DNA from: Clostridium thailandense
Lineage (GTDB): Bacteria > Bacillota > Clostridia > Clostridiales > Clostridiaceae
DNA: 64,000 nt
Assembly (NCBI RefSeq): GCF_019207025.1
Contig: NZ_JAEEGC010000008.1
Coordinates: forward strand, 1 to 64,000
Reading direction: 5' to 3'
A program made the position numbers and the translations under genes. This document shows positions 17,259 to 27,116 of this stretch, one piece after another. Within the stretch, counting starts at the first letter, position 1. Each line of letters opens with the position of its first letter. The notes beneath the pieces are model-generated. The model worked only from the letters and a program-made list of their open reading frames with translations, ran no database searches and had not been told where the DNA came from.

Positions 17259-19823
17259 TTATTTTCTGGCTTTTTTATAGAACGTATCTTGCAGCGGGAA
17301 GTGAGTACGGAATTTACCATCTAATCTATAATAAGCATGTGCACAGGCAGGCGCTGTCGGAATTAGACATAATTCTCCACAACCTTTTGCTCCATAAGTT
17401 TCAGGAATTTTTCCTTTACCTTGTACAAGAATAACTTCAAGTTCAGGAGCATCCTTAGCCCTTATCAGTCCCAATGTACCTAGTTTTGTTTTAGGATAAC
17501 CTCCTTCAACTTTAAACTCTTCTGTCAAAGCATAACCTATTCCCATGAGCATGCCACCCTCAATTTGTCCTTCAACAGATTGAATATTAACCGGTGTTCC
17601 AACATCAAATGCTGCAACTGCTTTTTCAACTTTTCCTTCTTCATTAAGAATAATAACCTGAGCTCCGTAGCTATAACTTACATGGCTAATTGGATTATCT
17701 TTTATAGCACCCATTGGGTCTGTTTTTGCAGAATACTCTCCATAGAATTCTCTACCTTCTAAATCAGCTATTGTAAGTCCTTTATTTAATTCTAATTTCA
17801 GTTTTTCAGATACCCGTCTTACAGCTTCACCAGTTACTACAGTCTGTCTAGAAGCAGTACTAGTTCCTGAATCAGGTGTACGAACAGTATCTGCTCTTTC
17901 ATGTACAATAATAGATGGATCTATACCAGTTGTATGACACAATACAGTAGCACACATTTGTGCAATTCCTTGTCCCATACAAGCTGCAGAAGTTCTAACA
18001 TGTACTTTACCGTTCTCAATAGATAAAATACAACGGCCAATATCCAAATGTCCTACACCAGTTCCGCTGTTTTTCCATCCTATAGCAATACCTGAATATG
18101 GATTTGATTCATATATATCCTTAACAGCCTCTAAACATTCTGCCATAGCAACACTTTCATCTGCTATCTGACCATTTGGTAATCTTTGACCAGGCCGAAT
18201 TGCATTTCGATAGCGGATTTCCCATGGTGAAATACCTACCATTTCTGCTAATAAATTAATATTGCATTCAGTAGCAAAACAACTTTGTGCTGCTCCAAAA
18301 CCTCTGAAAGCTCCACTAACAACATTGTTGGTATAAACTGACATTCCAAGTATATCCATATTTTGATAATTATATGGTCCACCTGCATGTGTGCATGCTC
18401 TTTCTAATACTGGTCCGCCAAGAGATGCGTATGCACCTATATCAGCAATAATAACAGCTTTCATAGCAGTCAAATAGCCGTTTTCATCACAAGCCGTTGT
18501 CATTTCAATTCCCATTGGATGACGTTTCGTATGATAATCCAAACTTTCTTGTCTCGAGAATTTTACTTTAACAGGTTTTTTAGTGTGCCATGCCATTAAT
18601 GCTGCATGATGTTGAACACTCATATCTTCTTTGCCACCAAAGCCTCCTCCAACAAGTTGAGAATGACAATGTACTTTTTCCAATGAAATTTTAAGCATAT
18701 TTGATATTTCATGCTGTTCATCATATACAGACTGTGAACCGGAATATAATAGAATTCCATCTTCTCCTTCAGGCATAGCAATTGCACACTCTGGCTCCAT
18801 AAATGCATGTTCTTGATATGGTGTCTGATATTTTCTTGTTACCACATATTTAGAATTTTTAATTGCCTCAGCTGCATTGCCACGTTGAAGCATAGAACGG
18901 CTCATAATATTTCCATCGACATGAATTAATGGCGCATCTGATCTTAATGCATCTGTTGGGTGAGTAATCGGTTTCAATTCAGTGTAATCAACTTGAACCA
19001 ATGCACATACTTCATCAAGCTTGTCTTTATGATATGTCGCTACTAATGCTAATGCATCGCCCACATATCTAGTAGTATTACCTTCTTCAATAAGTACATC
19101 CCAATCTTGCTTTATATGTCCGATTTTATTATTTGGAACATCTTTTGCTAATAAAATTTTAACACAGTCTGGATGAGCTTCTGCTTTACTGATATCAATT
19201 TTGTTTACAATAGCTCTTGGATATTTAGAACGAACTGCTTTTGCATAAATCATTCCAGTTAATTGAATATCATCTACAAAAATACCTGTTCCATTTACTT
19301 TTTCAGCTGCATCACTACGTTTAAATCTCTGTGCCATTTTCAATTCAGTTGGAGCATTTGGAATGTCTAGATTATCTCTAAAATATTTTGCTGACATTAA
19401 AATAGCTTCTTCAATTTTCTTATAGCCTGTACATCGACAAATATTTCCATGTATTGCTTTCTTAATATCTTTAATTGTTGGATTAAGATTGACATCTAAT
19501 AAAGCTTTTGCGCAAATTATCATTCCTGGAATACAAAATCCACACTGAACTGCCCCTGATTCTCCAAAACAATATTCATAAACTTCTTTTTCTCTATAGC
19601 TTAATCCTTCAACAGTTAAAATATGCTTCCCTACAAATTTTGATACTTTTTGTACACAAGCTTTTACTGCTTTTCCATCCACTAAAACAGTACATGTACC
19701 ACAAGCTCCTTCACTGCATCCATCTTTTGCGGAAGTAATCCTTAAGTCATCCCTTAAAAAAGATAGTAATGTTTTGTCTATTTTAGAAATAACTTCTTTA
19801 CCATTAACATTTAAGACAAACAT
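17259..19823 (-). CDS. fused 2Fe-2S/molybdopterin xanthine dehydrogenase, selenium-dependent type
   Basis: This 854-aa protein joins an N-terminal 2Fe-2S subunit (CSEGACGTCTVLVDG near residues 38-52; CGFCIPGMIICA; GNICRCTGYKKIE) to a full molybdopterin domain (YQEHAFMEPECA, GGGFGGKE, SGAFRGFGAAQS, catalytic GAKGCGELCLIPTAP). The length and fusion match the clostridial selenium-dependent xanthine dehydrogenase/purine hydroxylase subfamily, which carries a labile selenium at the active site rather than selenocysteine. I see no in-frame TGA. No separate FAD subunit follows it; the one at 13.1 kb may be shared. The ribosome binding site GGAGG is seven bases from the ATG. Subfamily assignment is from length and motifs only. 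Confidence 0.85.
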   Translation of the reverse strand: MFVLNVNGKEVISKIDKTLLSFLRDDLRITSAKDGCSEGACGTCTVLVDGKAVKACVQKVSKFVGKHILTVEGLSYREKEVYEYCFGESGAVQCGFCIPGMIICAKALLDVNLNPTIKDIKKAIHGNICRCTGYKKIEEAILMSAKYFRDNLDIPNAPTELKMAQRFKRSDAAEKVNGTGIFVDDIQLTGMIYAKAVRSKYPRAIVNKIDISKAEAHPDCVKILLAKDVPNNKIGHIKQDWDVLIEEGNTTRYVGDALALVATYHKDKLDEVCALVQVDYTELKPITHPTDALRSDAPLIHVDGNIMSRSMLQRGNAAEAIKNSKYVVTRKYQTPYQEHAFMEPECAIAMPEGEDGILLYSGSQSVYDEQHEISNMLKISLEKVHCHSQLVGGGFGGKEDMSVQHHAALMAWHTKKPVKVKFSRQESLDYHTKRHPMGIEMTTACDENGYLTAMKAVIIADIGAYASLGGPVLERACTHAGGPYNYQNMDILGMSVYTNNVVSGAFRGFGAAQSCFATECNINLLAEMVGISPWEIRYRNAIRPGQRLPNGQIADESVAMAECLEAVKDIYESNPYSGIAIGWKNSGTGVGHLDIGRCILSIENGKVHVRTSAACMGQGIAQMCATVLCHTTGIDPSIIVHERADTVRTPDSGTSTASRQTVVTGEAVRRVSEKLKLELNKGLTIADLEGREFYGEYSAKTDPMGAIKDNPISHVSYSYGAQVIILNEEGKVEKAVAAFDVGTPVNIQSVEGQIEGGMLMGIGYALTEEFKVEGGYPKTKLGTLGLIRAKDAPELEVILVQGKGKIPETYGAKGCGELCLIPTAPACAHAYYRLDGKFRTHFPLQDTFYKKARK

Positions 19824-19945
19824 AAATAACCTCCATGTTTTTATAATAAGTATAACGACTTGCCGCTATGCTTATTATAAAACGGAGGATAATATTCAGC
19901 AAATTCTTTGTGAAAAGAAATCGCTCTTAACAAAACTTCTATTTT

Positions 19946-20869
19946 TTAGAATATTCTTTCAAACTCATCATTTGCATATTGACGTACATTCTGTTCAAAT
20001 TGCTGATATTTTTTCAAAAATTCAATACCTTCATTTGTCAAATAAGTTTCCCCACCATTGTTGCCCCCATGTTTTCTTTTAACCACTTCATATCCTAATT
20101 CTTTTTCTAATTGGTTCAGCATATTCCATGCCTTGCTATAAGACAATGCAATATGTTTACATGCACTTCGTACAGAACCTGTTTCCTGAATTAAAATTAA
20201 GAGCAACTTTGCTTTTGAATTAAAAAATAAGTTCTCTTTTTCAATGCTAATTCTAACAAATGGATGTAAAATATGCTGATTATGTTTTTTTGAAAGCTGA
20301 TCCAATCTATCAATATCATCCGTATCATGAAGAATGCCTTCATCATCTACATCCATCCATTTTCTTTCAACTCCAATATTTTTAATTGCTCCTCTCATCC
20401 CCATATTTCCATCATATTCTAGTATTTTAGGAATTAATTCAGAAGATATTAAAAGAGGATGTCCAGTTTTTCCATTATAAGATGGAGAAAGAAGCTTTTC
20501 ATTACAGTTTATCATTCTCTGAATAGTCTCAGGTGTAAACATAGGAATATTCACTGGAGTGAATATTACCTGATCACATTTTTTTTGCAAAAAATCTAAT
20601 CCTATTTTGGCCGAATCAAACATCTGTGAAGTTTCATAATATTGATTTCTCAAAAATATAACTCCATAATCAGCTAGATGATGTTCAATTTCTTCCGCTT
20701 GATATCCAGCAATCACTACAATTGGCGAAATTCCTACCAACTGAAATGTTAAAACAATCCTTTTTACCACAGAAATAGAACCGATTTTCAGCAGTGGATT
20801 TGCTTCATTTCTTCTTGATGTTCTTCCAGCACTTACAATTATACCTGCTGTTTTTTTTTCTGTTTTCAT
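19946..20869 (-). CDS. MocA-like domain fused to ModE-type HTH (probable regulator)
   Basis: This protein of about 307 aa has two parts. Residues 1-190 follow the MocA/MobA nucleotidyltransferase fold (SAGRTSRRNEANPLLKIG, then GHPLLISSELIP and the DTDDIDRL motif). Residues 200-307 are a winged helix of the ModE N-terminal type (TGSVRSACKHIALSYSKAW, LEKELGYEVVKRKHGG). The catalytic Lys of the first motif is Asn (NEANPLL) and the GDMP motif reads VNIP, so cytidylyltransferase activity is doubtful. It is the most upstream gene of the molybdenum island and may regulate it in response to cofactor or molybdate. I chose the second ATG (20869), seven bases from GGGG. Confidence 0.82.
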   Translation of the reverse strand: MKTEKKTAGIIVSAGRTSRRNEANPLLKIGSISVVKRIVLTFQLVGISPIVVIAGYQAEEIEHHLADYGVIFLRNQYYETSQMFDSAKIGLDFLQKKCDQVIFTPVNIPMFTPETIQRMINCNEKLLSPSYNGKTGHPLLISSELIPKILEYDGNMGMRGAIKNIGVERKWMDVDDEGILHDTDDIDRLDQLSKKHNQHILHPFVRISIEKENLFFNSKAKLLLILIQETGSVRSACKHIALSYSKAWNMLNQLEKELGYEVVKRKHGGNNGGETYLTNEGIEFLKKYQQFEQNVRQYANDEFERIF

Positions 20870-21130
20870 CTCCATACCCCTTACTCTATATAACTTATCT
20901 TTTTATAAAAAACAATCATCGTTCTAAAATATTAGCATTTTTGATTTTAATTTAATTTTATACATTATCCTTACAATTTTCAACTAACTTTTATCTATGC
21001 AATAGGTTTTGAATCACATTGCTTCCAGCTATTTTTTTACCTTTACTCTTCCAATATTTTTCTATATGATGATATCATGTTTTCTTCCTTCTGCGCCTTC
21101 AAGCCTTATATTCAAAACATATTTTCTCAT

Positions 21131-21571
21131 TTAACTCATTTTATTACTGTATATAACTATAGAGACTATATTGATGACTCCCATTGCAACTAGAAGTACT
21201 ATGCCTATCATATATAAAGGCATAGTTAGTTTTATAATCTCGGCTGCTATTAACATTATAAAAATCATTATAGCGGACATAGTAATTTCAAAAGCAGCAT
21301 AAGCAGCTTTATATCTTATTAGTTTTTGCATCTCGTCATCTTTATTTACTACACCAATGCTCTTTATGGGATTATTTTCAAAAAACTTAGTGAGAATAAT
21401 TCCGGCAATACCAATTATAATAAACATTGATGAAAATACTTTAGTAAACCTCATTCCTCCTCCGGTTATTCCTTGACTATTTGAATAAAGATAAATTGCT
21501 CCCCCTATCAATCCAATTATTGTCGTCCTAATAAAACCAATAAAATCCACTCCTAATTTACTAGTTCTCAT
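21131..21571 (-). CDS. four-helix membrane protein next to an XRE regulator (DUF2178-like)
   Basis: This 146-aa protein has about four membrane helices (near residues 12-28, 42-60, 93-112, 118-140) and a charged middle loop (KSIGVVNKDDEMQKLIRYK). The loop phrase DEMQKLIRYKA is typical of DUF2178-like proteins that accompany small XRE regulators. The function is unknown; the pair often behaves like a regulated membrane-stress module. Its ribosome binding site GAGGAGG lies inside the last codons of the regulator gene, so the two are translationally coupled (2 bp gap). Confidence 0.7.
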   Translation of the reverse strand: MRTSKLGVDFIGFIRTTIIGLIGGAIYLYSNSQGITGGGMRFTKVFSSMFIIIGIAGIILTKFFENNPIKSIGVVNKDDEMQKLIRYKAAYAAFEITMSAIMIFIMLIAAEIIKLTMPLYMIGIVLLVAMGVINIVSIVIYSNKMS

Positions 21572-21573
21572 AA

Positions 21574-21771
21574 CTATTCCTCCTCATAAATAAATATTTC
21601 TTCAATTGATAAATTAAATATTTTTGAAAGCTTAAAAGCAAGTTGTATTGATGGATTGTATTTTCCTTTCTCAAGGGATATTATTGTCTGCCTCGATACC
21701 CCTGCTGCTAAAGCAAGATCGTCTTGTGTGTATCCATTCTTCTCTCTAAGCTCTCTTATTGAATTTTTCAC
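21574..21771 (-). CDS. small XRE-family transcriptional regulator
   Basis: This 65-aa protein is essentially one Cro/C1-type helix-turn-helix: LREKNGYTQDDLALAAGV, then SRQTIISLEKGKYNPSIQLA. The start is a GTG (21771) with GAGGTG nine bases upstream. This length class (YozG/YgzD-like) usually controls its own operon. Two identical-core palindromes lie just upstream and are the natural operator candidates. It is first in a two-gene operon with the membrane protein. Confidence 0.9.
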   Translation of the reverse strand: MKNSIRELREKNGYTQDDLALAAGVSRQTIISLEKGKYNPSIQLAFKLSKIFNLSIEEIFIYEEE

Positions 21772-21794
21772 TAACAGCTCACCTCTTCTTTTAA

Positions 21795-21858
21795 TGTAAA
21801 GTTAACTTTACATATTTATTATATTCCAATATTTTCGACATGTAAAGCACGCTTTACA
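21795..21858 (-). promoter_or_regulatory. pair of TGTAAAG-N4-CTTTACA operators
   Basis: The 18-bp palindrome TGTAAAG-N4-CTTTACA occurs twice, at 21795-21812 and 21841-21858, with different spacers (TTAA, CACG) and centres 46 bp apart, 24-87 bp upstream of the XRE regulator start. The identical arms and differing spacers point to a protein binding site. Autorepression by the XRE protein is the simplest reading. Confidence 0.7.
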
Positions 21859-21873
21859 TGTTTTTGATAAAAA

Positions 21874-21914
21874 AATAAAGTGGCTGTTCACAGTTAAGTG
21901 ACAGCCACTTTATT
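21874..21914 (-). terminator. terminator of the YfcC carrier gene
   Basis: Perfect 14-base arms (AATAAAGTGGCTGT and complement) with a 13-base loop; the right arm overlaps the stop codon of the carrier gene, and T-rich sequence follows on the minus strand. Confidence 0.7.
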
Positions 21915-23436
21915 ATTTAAGAGCTACTTCAATTAATAACATTATAACTGCAAATATGCCCGTATAGCCCATTAATTTCATTATGAATTTTAACCACTTA
22001 TCATAGGTTACATCAACCATTGCTAAAGTTGCAAGAATCAAACCTGTCGGTGTTATAAATGCTATTAATCCTTGTCCATACTGATATGCACTTACTATTA
22101 CGTGTCTTGGCAATCCAACAGCATCTGCAAGTGGAGCCATAATTGGCATTGCAAGTACAGCAAGTCCTGAAGATGATGGAATAAAGAATCCAAGTACGAT
22201 AAATATTACAAGCATTACAATAATAAATACATATGGATTCATTCCTTGAACTGCTCCTGATGATAGATTAAGGATTGAGTCAGAGATTAATCCTGTATCC
22301 ATAATTAAGTTAATTCCTCTTGCTACTCCGATAACTAATGCGACACCTATTAAGTCTCCAGCTCCTGCAACAAATTTACTAACAAATTCTTTTTCTCCCA
22401 TCCCTGAGATTATACCAATTATTATTCCCACAACTAAAAATAATGTAGTCATTTCTAGGAACCACCACTCTTGAGTGGAAACTCCCCAAACCATTACAAC
22501 AAATGCTAGTCCAAATATAGCTAACATTAATTTACGTCTAAAAGTAAATTCCGGAATACTTTTACCAGCGTAATCCTTTAAGAACTTTTCTTCGATTTCT
22601 TCTTTTTGACTATATATTAATGACTTAGTTGGGTCCTTCTTGATCTTTGCACCATATTTTAAAATATATACAATAGTAAATACTGTTGCAATTATCAATC
22701 CTATCAATCTTATTGTTAATCCTTGAGTGAAGGATATTCCTGCTGCATTTGAACCAATAACTGATGAAAATGGATTTACAGTAGAAAACATCGTACCAAT
22801 TGATGATCCCATATAAAGAGCAGCTATACATACTATTGCATCATATCCTGCTGCCATAAATATAGGAACAAGTATTGGATATAGCGCAATGGTCTCTTCT
22901 GCCATTCCGAAAGTCGTTCCTCCTAATGCAATTAATATAGTTACAACAATTATTAATACATATTCTTTTCCATTTGTCGCTCTTGAAAGGCTAGAAATTC
23001 CCGCATCAAAAGCTCCAGTACTATTTAACACAGAAATACACCCACCAACTATGAATACAAACATAATAATATCAATGGTATCATATACTCCTTTGATTGG
23101 AGCTTGAAATAACTCCTTTACACCTTGTGGGTTTTGTTTTACTTTTTCATATGTGCCAGGAATTGCTACAGGTTTACTAATACTTCCATCAGCAAATTTT
23201 TGTATATCAACCTTAATACCAAGCTTGTCCAAAGTTTCTTGTTTAGCTGGCATTTCCTGTACAGAAGCATCTGGCTTTGTAACCATAAAAATCTTTTTAT
23301 CAGAGTCATATTTTAGTTTTGAATATGATCCTGCAGGTATTACATAGGTAAGAACAGCCGCAAAAATTAAAACTATAAATAGTACTGTAAATGCTGTAGG
23401 AAAACCCATTTTTTTCTTACTCATTTTTTTATTCAT
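21913..23436 (-). CDS. YfcC-family (C4-dicarboxylate carrier superfamily) membrane transporter
   Basis: This transporter has 507 aa from the ATG at 23436, which has GAGGAGG upstream; an earlier frame start at 23478 lacks one. It shows about 12 hydrophobic helices and conserved phrases of the YfcC/DcuC group: GFPTAFTVLFIVLIFAAVLT at the start, GGTTFGMAEETIALYPILVP in the middle and FFIPSSSGLAVLAMPIMAPL near the end. YfcC-type proteins are suspected to move basic amino acids or short peptides, but the substrate is not established. It is monocistronic. Confidence 0.85.
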   Translation of the reverse strand: MNKKMSKKKMGFPTAFTVLFIVLIFAAVLTYVIPAGSYSKLKYDSDKKIFMVTKPDASVQEMPAKQETLDKLGIKVDIQKFADGSISKPVAIPGTYEKVKQNPQGVKELFQAPIKGVYDTIDIIMFVFIVGGCISVLNSTGAFDAGISSLSRATNGKEYVLIIVVTILIALGGTTFGMAEETIALYPILVPIFMAAGYDAIVCIAALYMGSSIGTMFSTVNPFSSVIGSNAAGISFTQGLTIRLIGLIIATVFTIVYILKYGAKIKKDPTKSLIYSQKEEIEEKFLKDYAGKSIPEFTFRRKLMLAIFGLAFVVMVWGVSTQEWWFLEMTTLFLVVGIIIGIISGMGEKEFVSKFVAGAGDLIGVALVIGVARGINLIMDTGLISDSILNLSSGAVQGMNPYVFIIVMLVIFIVLGFFIPSSSGLAVLAMPIMAPLADAVGLPRHVIVSAYQYGQGLIAFITPTGLILATLAMVDVTYDKWLKFIMKLMGYTGIFAVIMLLIEVALK

Positions 23437-23788
23437 TTTTTCGTCCTCCTCAATTGTTTTTATACAATTATTATACAACTTTTTCTTGTATTCACCAATA
23501 TAAATTGTAAAAATTATAAATTTTCACCATTTTTTATACTTATTCATCAATTCAACTTTTAATATTAATATATTTTTTGTTGAATCATTAATATTTTTTC
23601 AGTTTTACTAAAAAAAATTAAGTATATTTGTATATAATCTTATGTAATTTATGTTGATTTTATAAAGTCAAAAAAATAAAAATTAATATATTTATTGCAT
23701 AAATATATTAATTGGTGTAATAAATTTCAAAAAAAAGATCTAGTAGCTTATTTCACTACTAGATCCTAAAAATTATTGAAATTGAGTT
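23437..23788. other. intergenic region with helicase-gene terminator
   Basis: This 352-bp AT-rich gap contains a terminator hairpin at 23737-23765 (GATCTAGTAG and its complement, 9-base loop) for the SNF2 gene coming from the right. The remainder must hold the promoter of nothing but the flanks; since both genes point left, the carrier's own promoter should lie near 23450-23600. I see no further gene. Confidence 0.5.
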
Positions 23789-26700
23789 TTACACTCTAAA
23801 TAATTCCATTATTTGTTCCTGACTTAAATCTACAAGTCCGCTGCCTTTTGAAAAATCATCTCCCATAAGTTGTGATATAAGCTTTTTCTTTTCCTCTTGG
23901 AGAGAAATAATCTTTTCTTCAATAGTACCTTTAGCTATAATTTTTATAACCTGCACTACATTTTTTTGTCCTATTCTATGTGCTCTATCGGTTGCCTGTT
24001 CTTCTACTGATGGATTCCACCAAGGATCAAAATGAATTACTACATCTGCAGAGGTTAGATTTAATCCCGTACCTCCAGCCTTTAAACTTATCAAAAATAC
24101 CGAAGTTTCTCCATCATTAAAGCTTTTAACTGTTTTCATTCTTTTATCTGAAGTCATCGTGCCGTCTAAATAACTAAAACTTATTCCATCCGCAGATATC
24201 CTTTTCCCAATATTTTTAAGAACAGATGTAAATTGAGAAAAAACTAATACTCTATGACTTTCTTCTATAGTTTTATTAAGCAGCTCAGCTAATGCTTCTA
24301 ATTTCCCACTACTTCCACTATAGTCTTTCATTAATATAGAAGGATCTAAACATATCTGCCTTAGCTTAGTTATATAAGCTAGTATTTCTATTTTACTATT
24401 TTGAAATTCATAGTCTTTTACCCTTTTTTGAATAAGCTCCACAGCATAGTTTGCATAAGCTTTATAAATTTTCTTTTGCTCATCTTCCAAGTCAACTACT
24501 AGTGTTTTTTCTATTTTATCCGGTAATTCTTTTATAACCTCTCTTTTTTTTCTTCTAAGTATAAAAGGCTTTATAAGTCTATTTAAATCTTCCAGTACCT
24601 CTGGACTCTCTCTAAGCTTTTTATGATATCTTACACTAAATCTTTTTTCATCATATAAATATCCCGGCATTATAAAATCAAATATAGACCAAAGTTCCAT
24701 AAGTGAGTTTTCAATTGGGGTTCCTGATAACGCAAATCTATTTTTTGCCTTTATTTCCTTTACTGCTATTGCATTTTGAGAATTATAGTTTTTTATGTTT
24801 TGAGCCTCATCTAATATACAATAATCAAATTCAAGATTTCTATAACTCTCTAAGTCTCTTTTTAATAAATTATAAGTTGTAATTATCACATCATAACTTT
24901 CTATATTTTTAATTATTTCTTCTCTGTCTTCCTTTAATCCATTAACAACCTTTACCTTTACAGAAGGCGCAAACTTTTCAAATTCACTTAACCAATTGTA
25001 CACTAATGAAGTAGGCGCTACAATTAAGGATTTGCTCGACTTATTAGATAATATGAATGCAATAGTTTGAAGCGTTTTACCAAGTCCCATTTCATCCCCT
25101 AAGATTCCACCAAATCCTAAATAATCTAAAGTTTTAAACCAGTTGAATCCTAGTTTTTGATATTCCCTCAAAATTCCTTTTAAATCTAATGGCACTTCAA
25201 ACTTTAATTTTTTAGCATTTTTAAGTTTATCTCTTATTTCTTTTAATTCTTTATTCCCTTTTATATATCTAATATTACTTTCCTCTAAATAATCAGCAAT
25301 AAAAGCAGCTCTATTTTTAGATATTTCAATATGATTATTATCTATATCCTTTGAAGAAACTATATCTAAAAGCTTTAAAAAACGTTTAAGCTCTAGCTGC
25401 TCTAAATCAAGATACTCTCCGTTTTTTAATTTATAATATTTAAGATTGTCTCTAAATGCTCTTAATATATGAGCTGTCTCCTGTGGATTGATGCCTGCTA
25501 TTGTAAAGTCTAATTCAAAATAATTATATTTACCAGCTTTAATATCTCCACTTATCCCCTTTGTTCCTATGTACTTGATTCCTTTAAAATTTTCTGAATA
25601 ATATACTTCTCCTAGTTCCTGAAACTTAAATATCTCACTTTTAAAGAACCTAAATATGTATTCTTCTCCCATCACAAGGTAATACTTACCTTCTATTTCT
25701 TCAAAGCCTAAATTTCTTATAGTGACCTTAACTTCTGTTTCCTTTTTTGAATTTCTATATATAACTTTTTCTTTACAATCTTCAAAGATATTAAATTCAT
25801 AAGCTCCATATTGCACCTTCACAGTTAATGTAACATTATTTTCTTCCTTATCAAAATAAAAATTAAACTTACACTCTTCCATTACTATTTTATCTTTTAT
25901 AGGCTTAGATAAAGTAACATTTGGTGATAGCTCATTAAGATCCGGAACTAGTCTCTTCAAAATAGTTTTTTCCTCTGAACTTGGAATTACTACTACTTTT
26001 GATTCATTAAAAACTCTAAGGTATGGACTTATCTTATAACAAAATTCATAGTCTGGAAGATATATAGTTGTACCGTATAAAAAAACATCATTTTTGGATC
26101 CTAAAACTTCTGGCATTCCCCCTGGCGATTTAAGCACATATTCATCCTTAATTAATTTCAAATCGAACTCTACTGCTGGAGAATCAAATAGTATCTCCGT
26201 TTCAAAATTTCTGCAAAAAAAACCTTCATTTAAGTAGACCCTATGTCTTCTTACAACCTGAAAGAACTCTCTAACTAAATAATTAGGAATATTTATATAT
26301 TTTCCATCTATAATTTTAAATCCATTTCTATTAACATAATTTTGGTTCTTTTCTATTTCTTTTAAAGTCTCAATAAAATCAATAAGTCTCTTATCCTTTG
26401 TAGTTAACCTTTGATTTCTCATATCAAAGATAAAATTTTTACCATAGTTTATAGGAACATTATTATACATTCCTACCAAAAATTGATTAATATCCTTCAA
26501 AACATAGAGATTACTAGAACTTGTAGTATTAAGCCCTATTCTAAATTCAGCCATTAGATTATGATTCCAATCGTTTTTATCTATGTAAATTTCTATCTTT
26601 ATCTGTTCTTTATCATTTTCATCCTCTAGAAGTGTGAATAAAAGATTATTTTTATATTCTTTCTTGTCATTATAATTCTCTTCATTCAAAAGAGGATGTT

Positions 26701-27028
26701 TCGCAAGATCCCCCACCGCCTTGTAGAAAGTTGCTACTAGATGCTTGCAACAATAATTTCTCTTATTAAATTCATTTTTCTCATAATCTCCACAACTACA
26801 ATAGGTAGAAAATATACTTTTCTTGCTTGTGTCTAGTTCGATTTTCGCACTATATTCATTAAAAAGATTTTCTGAAATCACATTACTGCTTATGCAAATC
26901 AAGTTATCTTCACTAGTAATATCTAATGAAGAAATTAAATCATTATTAAATACTCTTTGTCCTTTTAACTGATTTTTCCCGCTGGTTTCTTCATTAAATA
27001 TTTGAAGTAACATATCTTCTTTCAACAT
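23789..27028 (-). CDS. SNF2-family helicase with SWIM zinc finger
   Basis: This protein of about 1079 aa has a SWIM zinc finger near residues 85-110 (CSCGDYE then YCCKHL), a long central SNF2-associated region, and SNF2 ATPase lobes: motif I GDEMGLGKTLQT, II LDEAQNIKN, III ALSGTPIENS, V SLKAGGTGLNL, VI QATDRAHRIGQ. It belongs to the bacterial SNF2 group, dsDNA-translocating remodellers possibly acting on RNA polymerase or DNA repair. I chose the ATG at 27028 with AAGGTGAG nearby. It is monocistronic. I found no adjacent nuclease or methylase, so there is no direct sign of a defence system. Confidence 0.92.
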   Translation of the reverse strand: MLKEDMLLQIFNEETSGKNQLKGQRVFNNDLISSLDITSEDNLICISSNVISENLFNEYSAKIELDTSKKSIFSTYCSCGDYEKNEFNKRNYCCKHLVATFYKAVGDLAKHPLLNEENYNDKKEYKNNLLFTLLEDENDKEQIKIEIYIDKNDWNHNLMAEFRIGLNTTSSSNLYVLKDINQFLVGMYNNVPINYGKNFIFDMRNQRLTTKDKRLIDFIETLKEIEKNQNYVNRNGFKIIDGKYINIPNYLVREFFQVVRRHRVYLNEGFFCRNFETEILFDSPAVEFDLKLIKDEYVLKSPGGMPEVLGSKNDVFLYGTTIYLPDYEFCYKISPYLRVFNESKVVVIPSSEEKTILKRLVPDLNELSPNVTLSKPIKDKIVMEECKFNFYFDKEENNVTLTVKVQYGAYEFNIFEDCKEKVIYRNSKKETEVKVTIRNLGFEEIEGKYYLVMGEEYIFRFFKSEIFKFQELGEVYYSENFKGIKYIGTKGISGDIKAGKYNYFELDFTIAGINPQETAHILRAFRDNLKYYKLKNGEYLDLEQLELKRFLKLLDIVSSKDIDNNHIEISKNRAAFIADYLEESNIRYIKGNKELKEIRDKLKNAKKLKFEVPLDLKGILREYQKLGFNWFKTLDYLGFGGILGDEMGLGKTLQTIAFILSNKSSKSLIVAPTSLVYNWLSEFEKFAPSVKVKVVNGLKEDREEIIKNIESYDVIITTYNLLKRDLESYRNLEFDYCILDEAQNIKNYNSQNAIAVKEIKAKNRFALSGTPIENSLMELWSIFDFIMPGYLYDEKRFSVRYHKKLRESPEVLEDLNRLIKPFILRRKKREVIKELPDKIEKTLVVDLEDEQKKIYKAYANYAVELIQKRVKDYEFQNSKIEILAYITKLRQICLDPSILMKDYSGSSGKLEALAELLNKTIEESHRVLVFSQFTSVLKNIGKRISADGISFSYLDGTMTSDKRMKTVKSFNDGETSVFLISLKAGGTGLNLTSADVVIHFDPWWNPSVEEQATDRAHRIGQKNVVQVIKIIAKGTIEEKIISLQEEKKKLISQLMGDDFSKGSGLVDLSQEQIMELFRV

Positions 27029-27116
27029 ATTCTCACCTTTAGTAAATTTAATTTTCAATCTTTTTATTATAACATAAATTATAAGCTTAAATGTAGGCCA
27101 ATTTTATAAAATGACC

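Noticed and set aside
14014-19738. Numerous plus-strand frames of 60-120 codons inside the molybdenum island
   Set aside because: They are antisense to clearly conserved enzymes, have no ribosome binding sites and read as low-complexity translations of the opposite strand.
22625-22831. 68-codon frame inside the YfcC gene
   Set aside because: Tyr/Ser/Cys-rich translation of an alternative frame of a conserved transporter.
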